Below are positions 1-11,312 of a DNA stretch of 64,000 nt, piece by piece (within the stretch, counting starts at the first letter, position 1; each line of letters starts with the position of its first letter). The position numbers were made by a program, and so were the translations under genes. Under the pieces are notes generated by a model that was not told the origin of the DNA, made no database searches, and worked only from the letters and a program-made list of their open reading frames with translations. Where the stretch lies: assembly GCF_964204645.1 (NCBI RefSeq), contig NC_134029.1, positions 12,140,850 through 12,204,849 of the forward strand. The letters are read 5' to 3'. Origin of the DNA: Tubulanus polymorphus (lineage: Eukaryota > Nemertea > Palaeonemertea > Tubulaniformes > Tubulanidae).

Positions 1-256
1 ACAGGTTAATCCATCCCGCCCAGTCTACTATCAGTAGTACCTATCTGTTTGGATAAATCAGCTGGATATTTGCATTTCTCTAGTACGATCAGTCAGTTGG
101 ATTGAATAGTAGAAAGGTGGATGGGAAAAGGGCAATGGTATGAGATCATTCATATCATTATGACAGGTTAATCCATCCCGCCCAGTCTACTATCACATAC
201 CTGTTTGGATAAATCAGCAAATTAATACGTGTATTCTGGATATTTGCATTTTTCTA
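1..256. repeat. direct repeat, two partial copies 162 bp apart
   Basis: The block starting acaggttaatccatcccgcc at 1 recurs at 163, and both copies run on into tgtttggataaatcagc and ctggatatttgcattt with small indels. It may be the edge of a larger tandem repeat extending left of the window. No coding potential is visible. Confidence 0.8.
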
Positions 257-257
257 A

Positions 258-533
258 GTGGATATTCGAACTTGTGTGCGTTCCGTTTTTACAAGTGGAT
301 ATTCGAACTTGTGTGCGTTCCGTTTTTACAAGTGGATATTCGAACTTGTGTGCGTTCCGTTTTTACAAGTGGATATTCGAACTTGTGTGCGTTCCGTTTT
401 TACAAGTGGATATTCGAACTTGTGTGCGTTCCGTTTTTACAAGTGGATATTCGAACTTGTGTGCGTTCCGTTTTTACAAGTGGATATTCGAACTTGTGTG
501 CGTTCCATTTCTACAAGTGGATATTCGAACTTA
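258..533. repeat. 37-bp tandem satellite, about 7.5 copies
   Basis: Units start at 258, 295, 332 and so on to 517, each beginning gtggatattcgaacttgtgt. They are nearly identical; the last full unit has two substitutions. Since 37 is not a multiple of three and the unit lacks stops, all three frames stay open, giving spurious overlapping ORFs. There are no unique spacers, so this is not a CRISPR array. Confidence 0.95.
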
Positions 534-554
534 CGTATCAATACCAATTTACAA

Positions 555-677
555 GGGCTTCTCGCAATGCTATGCTAGGCTGTATGGGATACCACAGGAA
601 TTTCCTGTGGTAGGCCTATCCCATACAGCCATCTCACGCAACAGCTCAGCGTTCGTTCATAGCATTGCAAGAAGCCC
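555..677. repeat. long imperfect hairpin, MITE-like
   Basis: The outer arms gggcttctcgcaatgctatg (555-574) and catagcattgcaagaagccc (658-677) pair with one mismatch. An inner stem pairs ggctgtatgggat (578-590) with atcccatacagcc (618-630), and the centre accacaggaa/tttcctgtggt closes it. The inner stem is asymmetric, with a small bulge. It resembles a foldback MITE or a short transcribed hairpin. Confidence 0.75.
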
Positions 678-1374
678 AATATTCAATCAAATGGACAATG
701 CAAGACTATAATCTCGTGTGGATATAATTAGGCCTACCGGTAGTTGGACAGTATCTACTAGGCCTTCCCTATATTATACTACATCTAGACCTTAGGCCTA
801 CAGCTTCAAACTACACAAAGGTAAGATAAAATACCTTTAATTTCGTTCCTTTCTCCGTACTTACCCAAAAACTAACATGCGAAACACCAAAATGGCGCGC
901 AGCTATACATGAGTATAGGAGAATCTATCTTTCAGTTTCAGTGTCTCTGACACCTCAACATAACCTGTGTCCTAGTATCAAAAATAGGTAAATGTTAGCA
1001 AATATTGCGAAAGCATGTACTTTGGTGTACAAGATGGTGATATTTCCATATGTATACAACAATCAGTTGCATGGCAACAAGCTACCAAGTACATTATATA
1101 CCATGTACAGGTCCTGAGCAGAAAATATACGCTACCATCGAATCTTTAAACTAATAGGCCTACCACAAGAAACTGGTACTACCGATTTTAAAACGGATTT
1201 TAATAGAACTTTAAATAAGCTTTCATATGAGGGGCAACTTGCCAGGGGTTTGAGCACTTTGAAAAAACCTATGCCGGTCGCTATTACTAGAGTGAAAGCT
1301 TTATAGACTGAACTTGAATAATTATTTATATTATTTATAGGTAATACTCGTTTTTTATAATTATTTATGTTCAA
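678..1374. other. no gene seen
   Basis: Ordinary AT-rich intergenic DNA with several aggccta motifs (around 728, 790 and 1155). The 80-aa minus-strand ORF here has no recognisable domain. Confidence 0.5.
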
Positions 1375-1454
1375 TTACCTACCGCTCTGTTCTAAATCAA
1401 CATAATCTCCCCAGTCACTGTCCTCTGGGTCACTGAAATCCATCTGGACCCTAT

Positions 1455-1607
1455 CTATTTTTCCTCCATTTCCGAGTCAGAACCATCATCGTCTGATGGA
1501 AAATTATTATTTTCATCGCCACTTGAATAATCAAATGAATCATTCAGTCCTAAGGCATCCAGAACACCACCAACATCGACAGTTCTTTTGTTTTGACGTT
1601 GCGCCAT
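1455..1607 (-). CDS. short acidic N-terminal ORF, possible transposase first exon or relic
   Basis: Reading minus from ATG 1607, about 50 codons encode a basic start (MAQRQNKRTV) followed by an acidic Ser/Asp/Glu tract (DDDGSDSEMEEK) before a TAG at 1455. After that stop another frame stays open to about 1380 and continues the acidic character (SDPEDSDWGDY), ending at a TAA beside a possible GT donor, so a frameshift is plausible. Short acidic N-termini like this occur in piggyBac-type transposases and in many host proteins. I do not recognise the product; this may be a real first exon or a relic. Confidence 0.3.
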   Translation of the reverse strand: MAQRQNKRTVDVGGVLDALGLNDSFDYSSGDENNNFPSDDDGSDSEMEEK

Positions 1608-1913
1608 AATTTATGCTTATCCGCTGATTGTCAATCCGCAAAACAATGACAAACTTGCAGCGAAACTGCGTTTTTTTTCATATATATATGAGCCATCCAC
1701 GTTCCCGTCTCGACCCGTTACTGTCTCGACCCGTTCCCGTCTCGACCCTACCGTACAATAGCGCCACCACAGTCGATTATTTGAACTAAAACACTACGGC
1801 GCGTATCGGATTCGTTTTTCGCATGTGAACCTACCAACAATTTTAAAAAATCAAATTAGATTTTTGAAAACTTTTCATTGAAAAGATCGAATGATGGAAA
1901 CGGTATAAGCTTA

Positions 1914-2106
1914 AGTGCAGATCCGCACCTCCCCGCGTAAACGGTTCAATCAATTACATTTAATATCAACACGTATTTCAGATTCAAAATTCAGCAATTC
2001 AGTGGTTTGCCATTGGTTAATTTTTAGATATCTTCACTAGAAAGATTTTAGCCTGGATTCTGTCATTCAGCAGATTGCGTCAATCACGAGAGGTGTGGAT
2101 CTGCAC
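1914..2106. mobile_element. 193-bp MITE with TTA target duplication
   Basis: Terminal inverted repeats agtgcagatccgcacctc and gaggtgtggatctgcact bound the insert, flanked by TTA at 1911-1913 and 2107-2109. The matching right arm of the host element lacks this block, so it is an insertion. A TTA duplication fits PIF/Harbinger-type MITEs. Confidence 0.75.
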
Positions 2107-2489
2107 TTACCAAGAAAACGCCTCCAATGTCAACAGAAGTGAAAATTCAAGATGCGAAGTAAGCAATTTCCCGTCGAGATTTCCTCCCAGAAATAATATA
2201 TATTTACTGGTAAAGCTAAACTAGTTTCAAATATAATCTTGAATGAATTACACGAGTGTAATTATTTTGGTTTCTAAAAAATAAAATCAACTTTCTTTAA
2301 ATCTCTCAAACCGTTTTTTTCAAAAAACGACCCGGCCCGGGGCATTTTGTTTGGGGCATGTTTATTGCCATTAATCAATTCGAATTCATCAAATTTATGA
2401 AGAAAATTAATGTCTGAATTTTGCAAAAAAAATAAAGATGATTGTTAAATTCATGACGCGTTATCTTTCTCTACAGATCCCGTGGGTCT

Positions 2490-2990
2490 TTCTCCATGGA
2501 CCCTATGTTCCTGTCTCGACCCTTCAAAACCTGTCTCTAGTCTCTACACAGTCCCGTGGACACTATGTTCCTGTCTCGACCCTTCAAACCTGTCTCTACT
2601 CTCTACACAGTCCCGTGGACACTATGTTCCCGTCTCGACCCTTCAAATCTGTCTCTAGTCTCTACACAGTCCCGTAGACACCATGTTCCCGTTTCGACCC
2701 TTCACACCTGTCTCTACTCTCTACACAGTCCCCTGGACACCATGTTCCCGTCTCGACCCTTCTAACCTGTCTCTAGTCTCTACACAGTCCCGTAGACACC
2801 ATGTTCCCGTCTCGACCCTTCTAACCTGTCTCTACTCTCTACACAGTCCCGTGGACACTATGTTCCCGTCTCGACCCTTCAAATCTGTCTCTACTCTCTA
2901 CACAGTCCCGTGGACAGGTACTCTATGTTCCCGTCTCGACCCTTCAAATCTGTCTCTACTCTCTACACAGTCCCCTGGACACCATGTTCC
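2490..2990. repeat. 59-bp satellite, left array part 1
   Basis: Tandem units contain gtctcgacccttcaaatctg and the phrase ctctacacagtcccgtggac at a 59-bp period. Variation is concentrated at a few positions (caaatc/cacacc/taacc; ctct/ctag; gtggac/gtagac). Long ORFs across it are artefacts of a stop-poor unit whose length is not a multiple of three. Confidence 0.95.
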
Positions 2991-2995
2991 TATTG

Positions 2996-3545
2996 GGGTG
3001 ATAAATTAGTAGTTTGCATAGAGGGAGGGAAGCCAGAGTTCAGGGCAGTGGCTGAAGTTAGTAAACAACCTACGTAGATGCTTACGTCGCACACAAGACA
3101 CTGAATAGAAGATAGGTGAAAGTGACGTGAGTATCTGCGTAGGGTTGCTGGTTATAGCGGCAGCCTTGAGCTCTGGTATGGCTAGGAAGTAAACAAGTAA
3201 TAAACTCGTGACGTATAACATATGTAGAAGTATACGTCACGAGTAACATGATATAAGATAAAAAGGGAGGGTCAGCACAGTAAGGGGGAGAGAGATGCTA
3301 GAGTGGCGGAGAAGCCTAAAAATACGAGCTGTAGGAAGGAATAAGAATTGTGCGGGAAAATAAAGAAAGAACGTAGACCCACGAGAAGAGTTGTTATTAT
3401 TCCGGAGTCAGAGGGATATCACTTATCGGATTAATCGGAACCAACAACGACAACACGAGGGGAGAACGCAACGTGACCCCACAACAATTGGTTGAGAAAC
3501 TCAACTCCACAACATTGTTGGAGAACCGAAAGCAACCCCACAACA
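2996..3545. other. about 550-bp foreign insertion inside the satellite
   Basis: The satellite stops after caccatgttcc and resumes at attcccgtctcg. The insert is unrelated unique sequence with an aataaag motif near 3358 and a hairpin-prone end (ccacaacaattggttgag followed by ctccacaacattgttgga). It could be a solo LTR or short non-autonomous element, but I cannot define termini or a target duplication. Confidence 0.4.
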
Positions 3546-3854
3546 TTCCCGTCTCGACCCTTCTAACCTGTCTCTAGTCTCTACACAGTCCCGTAGACAC
3601 CATGTTCCCGTCTCGACCCTTCTAACCTGTCTCTACTCTGTACACAGTCCCGTGGACACTATGTTCCCGTCTCGACCCTTCAAATCTGTCTCTACTCCCT
3701 ACACAGTCCCGTGGACCCTATGTTCCCGTCTCGACCCTTCACACCTGTCTCTACTCTCTACACAGTCCCGTGGACCCTATGTTCCCGTCTCGACCCTTCA
3801 CACCTGTCTCTACTCTCAACACAGTCCTGTGGACACCATGTTCCCGTCTCGACA
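3546..3854. repeat. 59-bp satellite, left array part 2
   Basis: The same unit and orientation as 2490-2990 resumes after the insertion, for about five units, ending in gtctcgacatttttag. Confidence 0.95.
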
Positions 3855-5619
3855 TTTTTAGTGGACACAGGTTTAGTGAAGCCATTAAGATGGTGTTACG
3901 TATCTTGTATCAAGATATTTCGATATAAGTAATGATTTGTCATTCACGATTTGTCGGGCTACAACAGGCAGAAACAAGAAAATTAATTTTAGAAAATTAT
4001 TTGACGCCTGAGAAAAAAGTGTAGAATTTCTGGGCTAAGCTAATGTGGAATTGCAAATTTGAAATCGAAGTTTTAAGAAATTTGGGGAATGATGAGATTT
4101 GGCGATTGGGTAGATGATACAGGTCTTCGACTCTAGTAGTGGTTTAAATTTTTTTATTGAAAATTCTCAATAATTGATCGCGAACTTGCGACCGACTTCA
4201 TTTACTTATGCCTCTAAGCTGGTCTGCAACTTCATTGCCTCCATGGATGAAGAAAGAGCTCTTCTGATGTCTGCTTCATCATGACTTCGAGCATATCGTG
4301 TGGCCTAGCCAGCCGGCCCGGTCCCCGGGCCCGGGCCACGGGTTTGGCTGTCACTCGATATCCTAGAGTCTTGAGTCTGGGTGGGTTGAAGTAGACATTG
4401 TCATTTAAAATATCATGCTTATGTTGTTCTGTATGAATTACCCGTGTGTCATGTATGTTGTATTAATTTATTTCAAAATTTGTATTTATTGAATTTGGGA
4501 ATTTTATCCCGGAATTTCAATGTAATAAGGATCAATAAAGAATTGAATTGAATTGTCACCTAATACACATGCCATCAGAGGACGCGGAGCCGTATATGAC
4601 AGCTATGCTATTATAAATTGCTAATCTCACGAAACTTGCATACTCCTAATATCAAACATATTTTCACAAACGATTGAATATTGAAATTATATGTTTACAC
4701 ATTTTCATATTGACCGCTTGTAGCCGCTGATGAAATTCACGCCGGCCCTACACACATCGTAGATAGCTTCGTCATTCCACCGGCATGCCCACGTCAGGGT
4801 CTGACTTTTATATCAGACTTCTGCATCGTGTATACATCCGCCATTTAACCGAATAATCCGATTTACTTATCATTTCTATTTATGCCTGCCGCTTCTGATA
4901 TAATCATACATCCTTTACTTTTACAATACGTCTTCTAATGATATTTAATGCAATATAACATTTCGACGTTCAAATATAGGTCATTATATAATCACAGGAA
5001 GCCATTCTACATCTATGTCAATAATATTTTGCCAGATAGCTTGTTTGTGTACACATAAACCTGTGACGTTTTGCACATCGATTTACGGCTGTCGTTTGTA
5101 AAATGACGCTGAATGGTTAGCATTGTTTAGGTTTCATAATGGTAACGTTTTATAAGGCGTCAAAAAAAAAGAAAATTAAGATGAGAATGAAAGCCTTTCG
5201 TATTGAAGACCATGGGATTCAGCCAAGGAACATTGTAGCCTAGTTATACTTCTGATATACCTACCGAATTATCGATTATCAAAAATCTAGAATTTCGACT
5301 ATTAGGACAATGTCGGTTGTAATCTTCTGGTTCTTTGAGTTCGTTCTAATGAGTTTTCATTGTAATGTGTATGGTGCATATTCCTGAAAATTTCACTGAG
5401 TTTGATTGAAAATTGTAGAAATTTTCCTTATGTATACATGTATCAATATTCAGTCCGTCGGCATCGATTTTGTAGATTTCTCATCTTTTTAATCAATGAA
5501 TATTCGACCAATTTTAATATTAATTTCCATCTTTTTTAAAGGCTCGTCCCACTGAGTGGAAATATTACAAGCCGATTAGATATGTCAGAGTATCCCAGAA
5601 ACTGTCTAGAAACGGATGT
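3855..5619. other. unique centre of the TIR element, no gene seen
   Basis: No ORF of interest. It holds a very GC-rich palindromic patch (ccggtccccgggcccgggcc, about 4318-4337). Near 4528-4556 an aataaag plus gaattgaattgaattg stretch looks like the 3' tail of a SINE or LINE. Confidence 0.5.
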
Positions 5620-6644
5620 GAAGGGTCGAGACGGGAACATGGTGTCTACGGGACTGTGTAGAGACTAGAGACAGTTTTGAAGGGTCGAGACGGGAACATG
5701 GTGTCTACGGGACTGTGTAGAGACTAGAGACAGTTTTGAAGGGTCGAGACGGGAACATGGTGTCCACGGGACTGTGTAGAGAGTAGAGACAGGTGTGAAG
5801 GGTCGAGACGGGAACATGGTGTCTACGGGACTGTGTAGAGAGTAGAGACAGATTTGAAGGGTCGAGACGGGAACATGGTGTCCACGGGACTGTGTAGAGA
5901 CTAGAGACAGTTTTGAAGGGTCGAGACGGGAACATGGTGTCCACGGGACTGTGTAGAGAGTAGAGACAGGTTTAAAGGGTCGAGACGGCAACATGGTGTC
6001 CAGGGGACTGTGTAGAGACTAGAGACAGGTTAGAAGGGTCGAGACGGGAACATGGTGTCCACGGGACTGTGTAGAGAGTAGAGACAGGTGTGAAGGGTCG
6101 AGACGGGAACATGGTGTCCAGGGGACTGTGTAGAGACTAGAGACAGGTTAGAAGGGTCGAGACGGGAACATGGTGTCCACGGGACTGTGTAGAGAGTAGA
6201 GACAGGTGTGAAGGGTCGAGACGGGAACATGGTGTCTACGGGACTGTGTAGAGAGTAGAGACAGATTTGAAGGGTCGAGACGGGAACATGGTGTCCACGG
6301 GACTGTGTAGAGACTAGAGACAGTTTTGAAGGGTCGAGACGGGAACATGGTGTCCACGGGACTGTGTAGAGAGTAGAGACAGGTTTAAAGGGTCGAGACG
6401 GGAACATGGTGTCCAGGGGACTGTGTGACTAGAGACAGGTTAGAAGGGTCGAGACGGGAACATGGTGTCCACGGGACTGTGTAGAGAGTAGAGACAGGTG
6501 TGAAGGGTCGAGACGGGAACATAGGGTCCACAGGACTGTGTAGAGAGTGGAGACAGATGTGAAGGGTCGAGACGGGAACATAGGGTCCACGGGACTGTGT
6601 AGAGAGTAGAGCCAGATTTGAAGGGTCGAGACGGGAACATGGTG
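5620..6644. repeat. 59-bp satellite, right array, inverted orientation
   Basis: About 17 units of the same satellite in the opposite orientation (gaagggtcgagacgggaaca ... ggactgtgtagagactagag). One unit near 6421-6432 lacks four bases of gtagagactag. Larger blocks of units recur (5.70-6.06 kb compared with 6.05-6.42 kb), suggesting segmental expansion of multi-unit blocks. Confidence 0.95.
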
Positions 6645-7239
6645 TGGGGAACAACGTGATCTAGAAATCAACGCGTCATAAAATTGAACAAGATCTTAAT
6701 TTTTTTGCAAAATTTATACAATAATTTTTTTTTCATAAATTTGATGAATTACATTTGAATTGATAAATGGCACAATGAAACATGTCCCAATTAAAATGCC
6801 GCGGGCTGGGTCGTTTTTAGGAACATGGTTTGAAGGATTTAAATAAAGTTGATTTTATTTCTAAGAAACCAAAATAATTCAACTCGTGTAATTCATTTGA
6901 AATTAGTGTAAAGCTTTTAAACAGTGAATATATTCTTCCCAGATTCTGGGAGGAAATTTCGACGGGAAATTGTTTTTCGCATCCTGAATTTTTACTTTTC
7001 TTCACATTGGAGGTGATTTCCTCATTCGATCTTTTCAATCAAAAGTTTAAAGAATCTAATCAAGTTCTAAAAATTGTTGGGAAGTGTCACTGATCGTTCT
7101 GTGAAAACCGAATCCGATACGCGCAAGTGTTATGGTTCAAATAATCGACTGTGGTGGCGCTATCGTACGGTAGGGTCGAGACGGGAACGGGTCGAGAGAG
7201 TAACGGGTCGAGAGGGGAACGTGGATAGCTCATATGCAA

Positions 7240-8127
7240 CTCTTTTTTTTTCTGAAGTTTTCAATTAAACATAAAATGGCTGATGTTGAAAGATGTGAAA
7301 CTGGGTACCAATCCAATCCAATTCAATCTAGCGTTACTCTGAGTAGCTTCGAATCCCACTATTATCTCATACCAAAAATATCGGTGCTGGCATTTCGGTG
7401 AGGAATCGGCAGACCGAATATTTCGGTAGAGGCACTTAAAGGGTTAAAGATGAAGAATAAGAAGCCTGAAAAAGTGCATATTGCAGGAAGTAGTTGGCAA
7501 AGATTTACAGTATTGATCCAGAAATGAGGCGAGGCATTGCACCTAGCAGGAGTTATATTAATTTTGGGAATTCCGGCATGAACCCTATGTTGTAGGTAGT
7601 TTACAGGCATATCTTAACCTATACCAGACTTCATGGACATCGAGACAACAAAGCTTGTTAAGTAAATCAATAAAAATGTGATAGCTAAGCCACTCTGATC
7701 ATAATTGGTAATAAGAAAAACATAATACTCACAAAGAAGATTTAAAAAAATCGCATTCCTGCTGATGACGTTTTATACTCATCGGCATTGTTATAAGGAG
7801 GGTCAAATTCAGGCATTGTCCAGTAAGTGTGCATCAATATGTGCTTTGTAATTGGATGATTAAAAAATTATTATTTATGGCATGAAGGAATCGAGTAAAG
7901 GAATCAAGTCAGTTTCCTACTAATACAAAACTGACAGGGCAAACGAATATTCACCCACTCAATTAATTTAGTATAAACAAAGTGAGCAAGACGAAGGTAA
8001 CAAATTAATAATGCAACAGTTGAGTAACTAAAAAAGGTTACATATACACTTAAATACACATATTAACTATTCAGATATATGTTACAGTTATTTAAGCTAG
8101 AATAACTAGGTTGAGTACAGTTTTAAC
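7240..8127. other. no gene seen
   Basis: AT-rich non-coding DNA without clear repeats or domain-bearing ORFs. Confidence 0.5.
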
Positions 8128-8395
8128 TTATGTTGGAAGTGGTTTGAATAATTGAATCAGTTTCTTCTTGCCATCTTTTTTGTCAATCCCGATGACGCGG
8201 CCATTTGTAGTCCAGACTTTTTCATAGAGTTTGGAATTAATTGATTCGTGGACAAGCGACGCAATCTCTGGGCAAATATCCTCTCTTATGACGATATTGG
8301 TGCCTTTAAGAGCAGAACGTTTTTTGAGAATGCGATCTCTATCACTTCGATTTAGATAACGAACTATGATTCCGTCAGGTAATTTTGGCTCGAAT
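8128..8395 (-). pseudogene. LINE ORF1 C-terminal fragment
   Basis: On the minus strand an open frame of about 88 codons ends at TAA 8128-8130 and reads through GIIVRYLNRSDRDRILKKRS, then LKGTNIVIREDICPEI. Seen: a basic stretch followed by a KGTNI-IREDI pattern. Known: this is the layout of the C-terminal domain of L1/CR1-type ORF1 RNA-binding proteins, which assist target-primed reverse transcription. The frame is closed upstream by TAA and there is no start codon in place, so it is a 5'-truncated relic. An ORF1 RRM-like fragment at 15.5 kb could belong to the same LINE family. The RT part is not contiguous here. Confidence 0.5.
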
Positions 8396-8879
8396 TAGCT
8401 GTTCGTATGCTTAATACACTATGCTCAAAGCTATTTTTAGCACTCTCAAACGCAATTTCAGTAGCCTGTAATTTCACTACTAATGGGCGAATTGAATGCA
8501 TTAAGCAAAAATATCGTAATTGATTCTTTAAGTTGAAAGCCGTGGGTTTCATAGTTTTTGAGAAATTTACCAAAAAGTTTCAAAAATTCGATTTATTTGA
8601 GCACGTTTTTTATGCAGCATCGTTAACTGTCCAAAATAACACATGTGAAAATTCAATGCTATTCGGAAGAACTTCATATTGCCAAGATCCGACGCTTTTT
8701 CGGTAGTTATGGGCTTTCAAAGACGAAACCCCCCAAAATCTCGGTTATGGATTATTTGTGTTACACAGGCCTACATAGGCTAATAGCCTTTACGAGGTAA
8801 AAGCTAAGTTCACTGTAAAGGAGGAATCAGGTTTATTAAAATGCATGTTAATTAGTGATTTATTGTTTCTGACTTGCAA

Positions 8880-9160
8880 TGATCAATCACAATTTTATAG
8901 TATTTCGATTAATCGAACAGAATTGTTTTCATTCCAGCATTCGTTCGAGCGAAATTGTTTTCACTCAAACAAAATTTTTGTCAGGACAAAAAGATTTTCA
9001 TTTCAACAATAACATGTTATTTTTTCGAACAGATACATTATTTCATCGAAGCATTTTTCGTTCCTAAAAGCAAAATTTTGGTGAAACTAAATAGTCTTTT
9101 CATTATAATATCGAGTAATCTTTATTCAAACAAAATAATATTCTCATTCGAACATAAAGA
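8880..9160. repeat. degenerate GTTCGAAC-rich repeat, copy 1
   Basis: Short motifs such as attcgttcgagcgaa, ttttcactcaaacaaaattt and ttattcaaacaaaat alternate, so the region keeps re-using ttcgttcgaac/gttcaaacaaaa units about 25-35 bp apart. It lies directly beside a LINE RT relic, as do the copies at 13.5 and 14.76 kb. Confidence 0.55.
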
Positions 9161-9229
9161 ATAATCTGAATCTGAGTTTTCTTTGTATCCAATATTCATA
9201 TCAAGCCTTTTAAGTTGAAGCCCATCATC

Positions 9230-9740
9230 CATGTTTCCGTCATGTACGGCACACAGCTTGTTTAGGTCGTTTTTGAAATTTACTCGGTCTGGTACATTTT
9301 GGTTTACTGAGTATATGTCATTTAACAGGACAGTAAAGAGAAGACGACTTAGGATACTACCATGTGTGACTCCACTAGTTAGACCGACTTATTCCAAGAT
9401 GAGGCGTTCCGTTGATTTCGGCCACCTGTTTTCGTTCAGATATAACTGCTGAGCCATTTGAGCGACCTATCATTGATAATGTTTCTTAGTGGCTTGTTTA
9501 GCAATGGCTGATATTGTACCTTATCAAAGGCTTTGTCAAAATCCATAAAGACTTATTATGACCTACAGTCTACAGCCTACTGAGTCAGGTAGGGCCATCT
9601 GGTCCAGTTGTCCATGGTTTCAAGTAGGTCTATTTGACTGTTTGTCGACCTTCCTTTTATAAAACCGTGTTGACCGTTGAACAAGATTCTAAAACTGTGC
9701 AGAAAACCTGTTATCGCAGCTTTGCAGCGATATTTAGGGT
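9230..9740 (-). pseudogene. LINE reverse transcriptase relic 1
   Basis: Minus-strand reading gives FNGQHGFIKGRSTNSQIDLL followed, after stops, by FMDFDKAFDKVQYQPLL. Known: QHGF-KGRST and DF-KAFDKV are motifs of the non-LTR (CR1/Jockey-like) reverse transcriptase fingers and palm. Several stops and frame changes interrupt the domain, the catalytic YADD is not recognisable, and no endonuclease is attached. It is a dead fragment. Sister copies lie at 14.05-14.40, 14.94-15.41 and, on the plus strand, 59.94-60.18 kb. All share the TTCTGCACAG-TTAGAATC block at the junction. Confidence 0.7.
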
Positions 9741-10640
9741 TTTCTGTTTCTTCACAGAAAACCCTATTGAGATTCGCGTGTTTCTTATTATTAGGGTTTC
9801 TGCTGCTGTTTCTTATTATTAGGGTTTCTGCTGCTTTCGCAGAAACGCTCTTGTATTCCTGTTGATTATTATTATTATTTATGGTCCACTTTCCAGCCAA
9901 AAATTTTTCATAAAATGTAACTCCTCTCAGATTCGACTACCAACAGCTTATAAACGTATTTTAAATTCTGTCAGAAATATAACTCAGCGCCTGACCATTT
10001 CGAATTTGCGTATAGTAATCTATTATGAATTTATCCGGCATAATTACCGGGTCTAAACAGCGACAAGAATAACGCAAAGAATCGTCATCCATTGATAAAA
10101 GTGCACCCCGAAAAGCCTAAAATTTACCGCACGACTTTGAGTCAAAAGTAAATCACGGAATCGGACTAACAATTATTCCGGATCCGTCATTTCCCACGAA
10201 CGATAACTACAGCCGGTGCGTAATAAGTGTCTTATGAATGAAACATGGCGGATGGTTGAAATCATTTTCGGCTTAAATTTATCGCGAGTTTTAGGATATT
10301 AATGAATTTCACGAAACCATGATCCTTAAAACGAGTCAATTGGTTAATTCTATTCGTAAATCAATTTACGTTGGCTACATTTCATGAAGATTTTTGGCTC
10401 GATACAACGTAATATGGACAGAAATGGTAGGAATTTTCATACGGAATTTTACTTCCGCGTTCACTCGATGACTCAGATCGATGACAACGACAGCAGTTTT
10501 TACGTAATTTAAGGTGAGAATCCGTTAACCAGGGAATGTTTTACACGATTTCTTTATAATATTAGTTCATATGGTAGCAAATGAGTACTCGGTGAAGCAA
10601 TGATCATTGTTGGCCAGCTACTTTACCTAGCTTTTCTGGG
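9741..10640. other. no gene seen
   Basis: Non-coding sequence. Near 9745-9845 a short duplication (ttcttattattagggtttct, repeated once) follows the LINE relic. Confidence 0.5.
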
Positions 10641-11312
10641 GGGATACACCTAGAAGAGGCCGTAAATGTAGTGAATAAAGACAGTGGAAAGCCTAAGTTT
10701 ACACTTATGTGTAGGACTATTTATTTCGATTACTTTCTTTCCAGCTATTATTCGTGGAATGAACTGGTCACTGCGGTCTTCAATTCCTTTGCCGGTTCTT
10801 GCTGGTGGAAATAAATTTAAACCACAGTGTGCTAGTGTACGTTCCAAATCAACCTTTTTCGTTATTGTCGTAACTTAAGCGCAACTGTCTCAGATGCTCT
10901 AAGTTCTTGATGTTTTATGTAATTGTTATTTTTTCAGTTGCCATGTTTACAATATTTGGATAAGTAATCAGTTATTATACTTTCTTTCACTCCTCTATGA
11001 TATTATATAACCGAGTAATTATTACATTTCATTGCTTAATTACAGGTGGAAAGAGGTCAGATGGCATGAAAATCGACTGTGGTTGACTAATTGGTGCGAT
11101 TAGATCAGGCGTTGATGTTTCAAAAGGTGTAGCCAAAAAGCTTGTATCATCAGGGAGTATACAAATATCCGAAGATAAATGAAAACTTCACCTCGTTGAT
11201 CATCAGTTGATTTTGCTGTAATTTTTTGGCACGTCATTCAGTTCAAAATCTGTGTTCAGTAGTATTTCTTTCAATAAAATGAAAATTTAATTGACTTATT
11301 TTTATGTATTCA
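10640..11312. repeat. dispersed repeat family A, longest copy
   Basis: Segment 10755-10930 (gaatgaactggtcact ... gcgcaactgtctcagatgc) recurs at 31690-31900. Segment 11050-11312 (aggtcagatggcatgaaaat ... ctttcaataaaa) recurs at 38898-39172. The 31.7-kb copy continues after an inserted family B repeat with atatttacaatatttggat (about 32790), matching 10947. The unit is several hundred bp, has no protein I recognise, and contains splice-like tacaggtgg strings. Confidence 0.7.

Larger units (their letters stand above)
1686..7236. mobile_element. large non-autonomous TIR element with inverted 59-bp satellite arms
   Basis: The left end (from about 1686, containing atccacgttcccgtctcgac) is matched in reverse complement by the right end (to about 7236). 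The match continues through cctaccgtac, the gcgccaccacagtcgatta block, the cgcgtatcggattcg block and on to the satellite arrays at 2490-3854 and 5620-6644. Each arm is therefore a unique 0.6-0.8 kb segment followed by a 59-bp satellite, the two arms being inverted around a roughly 1.75-kb centre. No transposase ORF is present, so the element is non-autonomous or a foldback element. The left arm also carries a nested MITE (1914-2106) and a foreign block (about 2996-3545). I could not fix a target duplication. Confidence 0.75.

Noticed and set aside
258-533. CRISPR-like array
   Set aside because: Units abut directly with no unique spacers, and the genome is eukaryotic.
229-711. Three overlapping 106-160 aa ORFs across the 37-bp repeat as a repeat protein
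   Set aside because: All three frames are open because the unit has no stops and its length is not a multiple of three; no start, splice or domain evidence.
2438-6671. Long repetitive ORFs on both strands (VSTLHTC, MFPSRPF repeats) as a secreted or antifreeze-like repeat protein
   Set aside because: They are frames of a 59-bp satellite, open in several frames and mirrored in the opposite arm.
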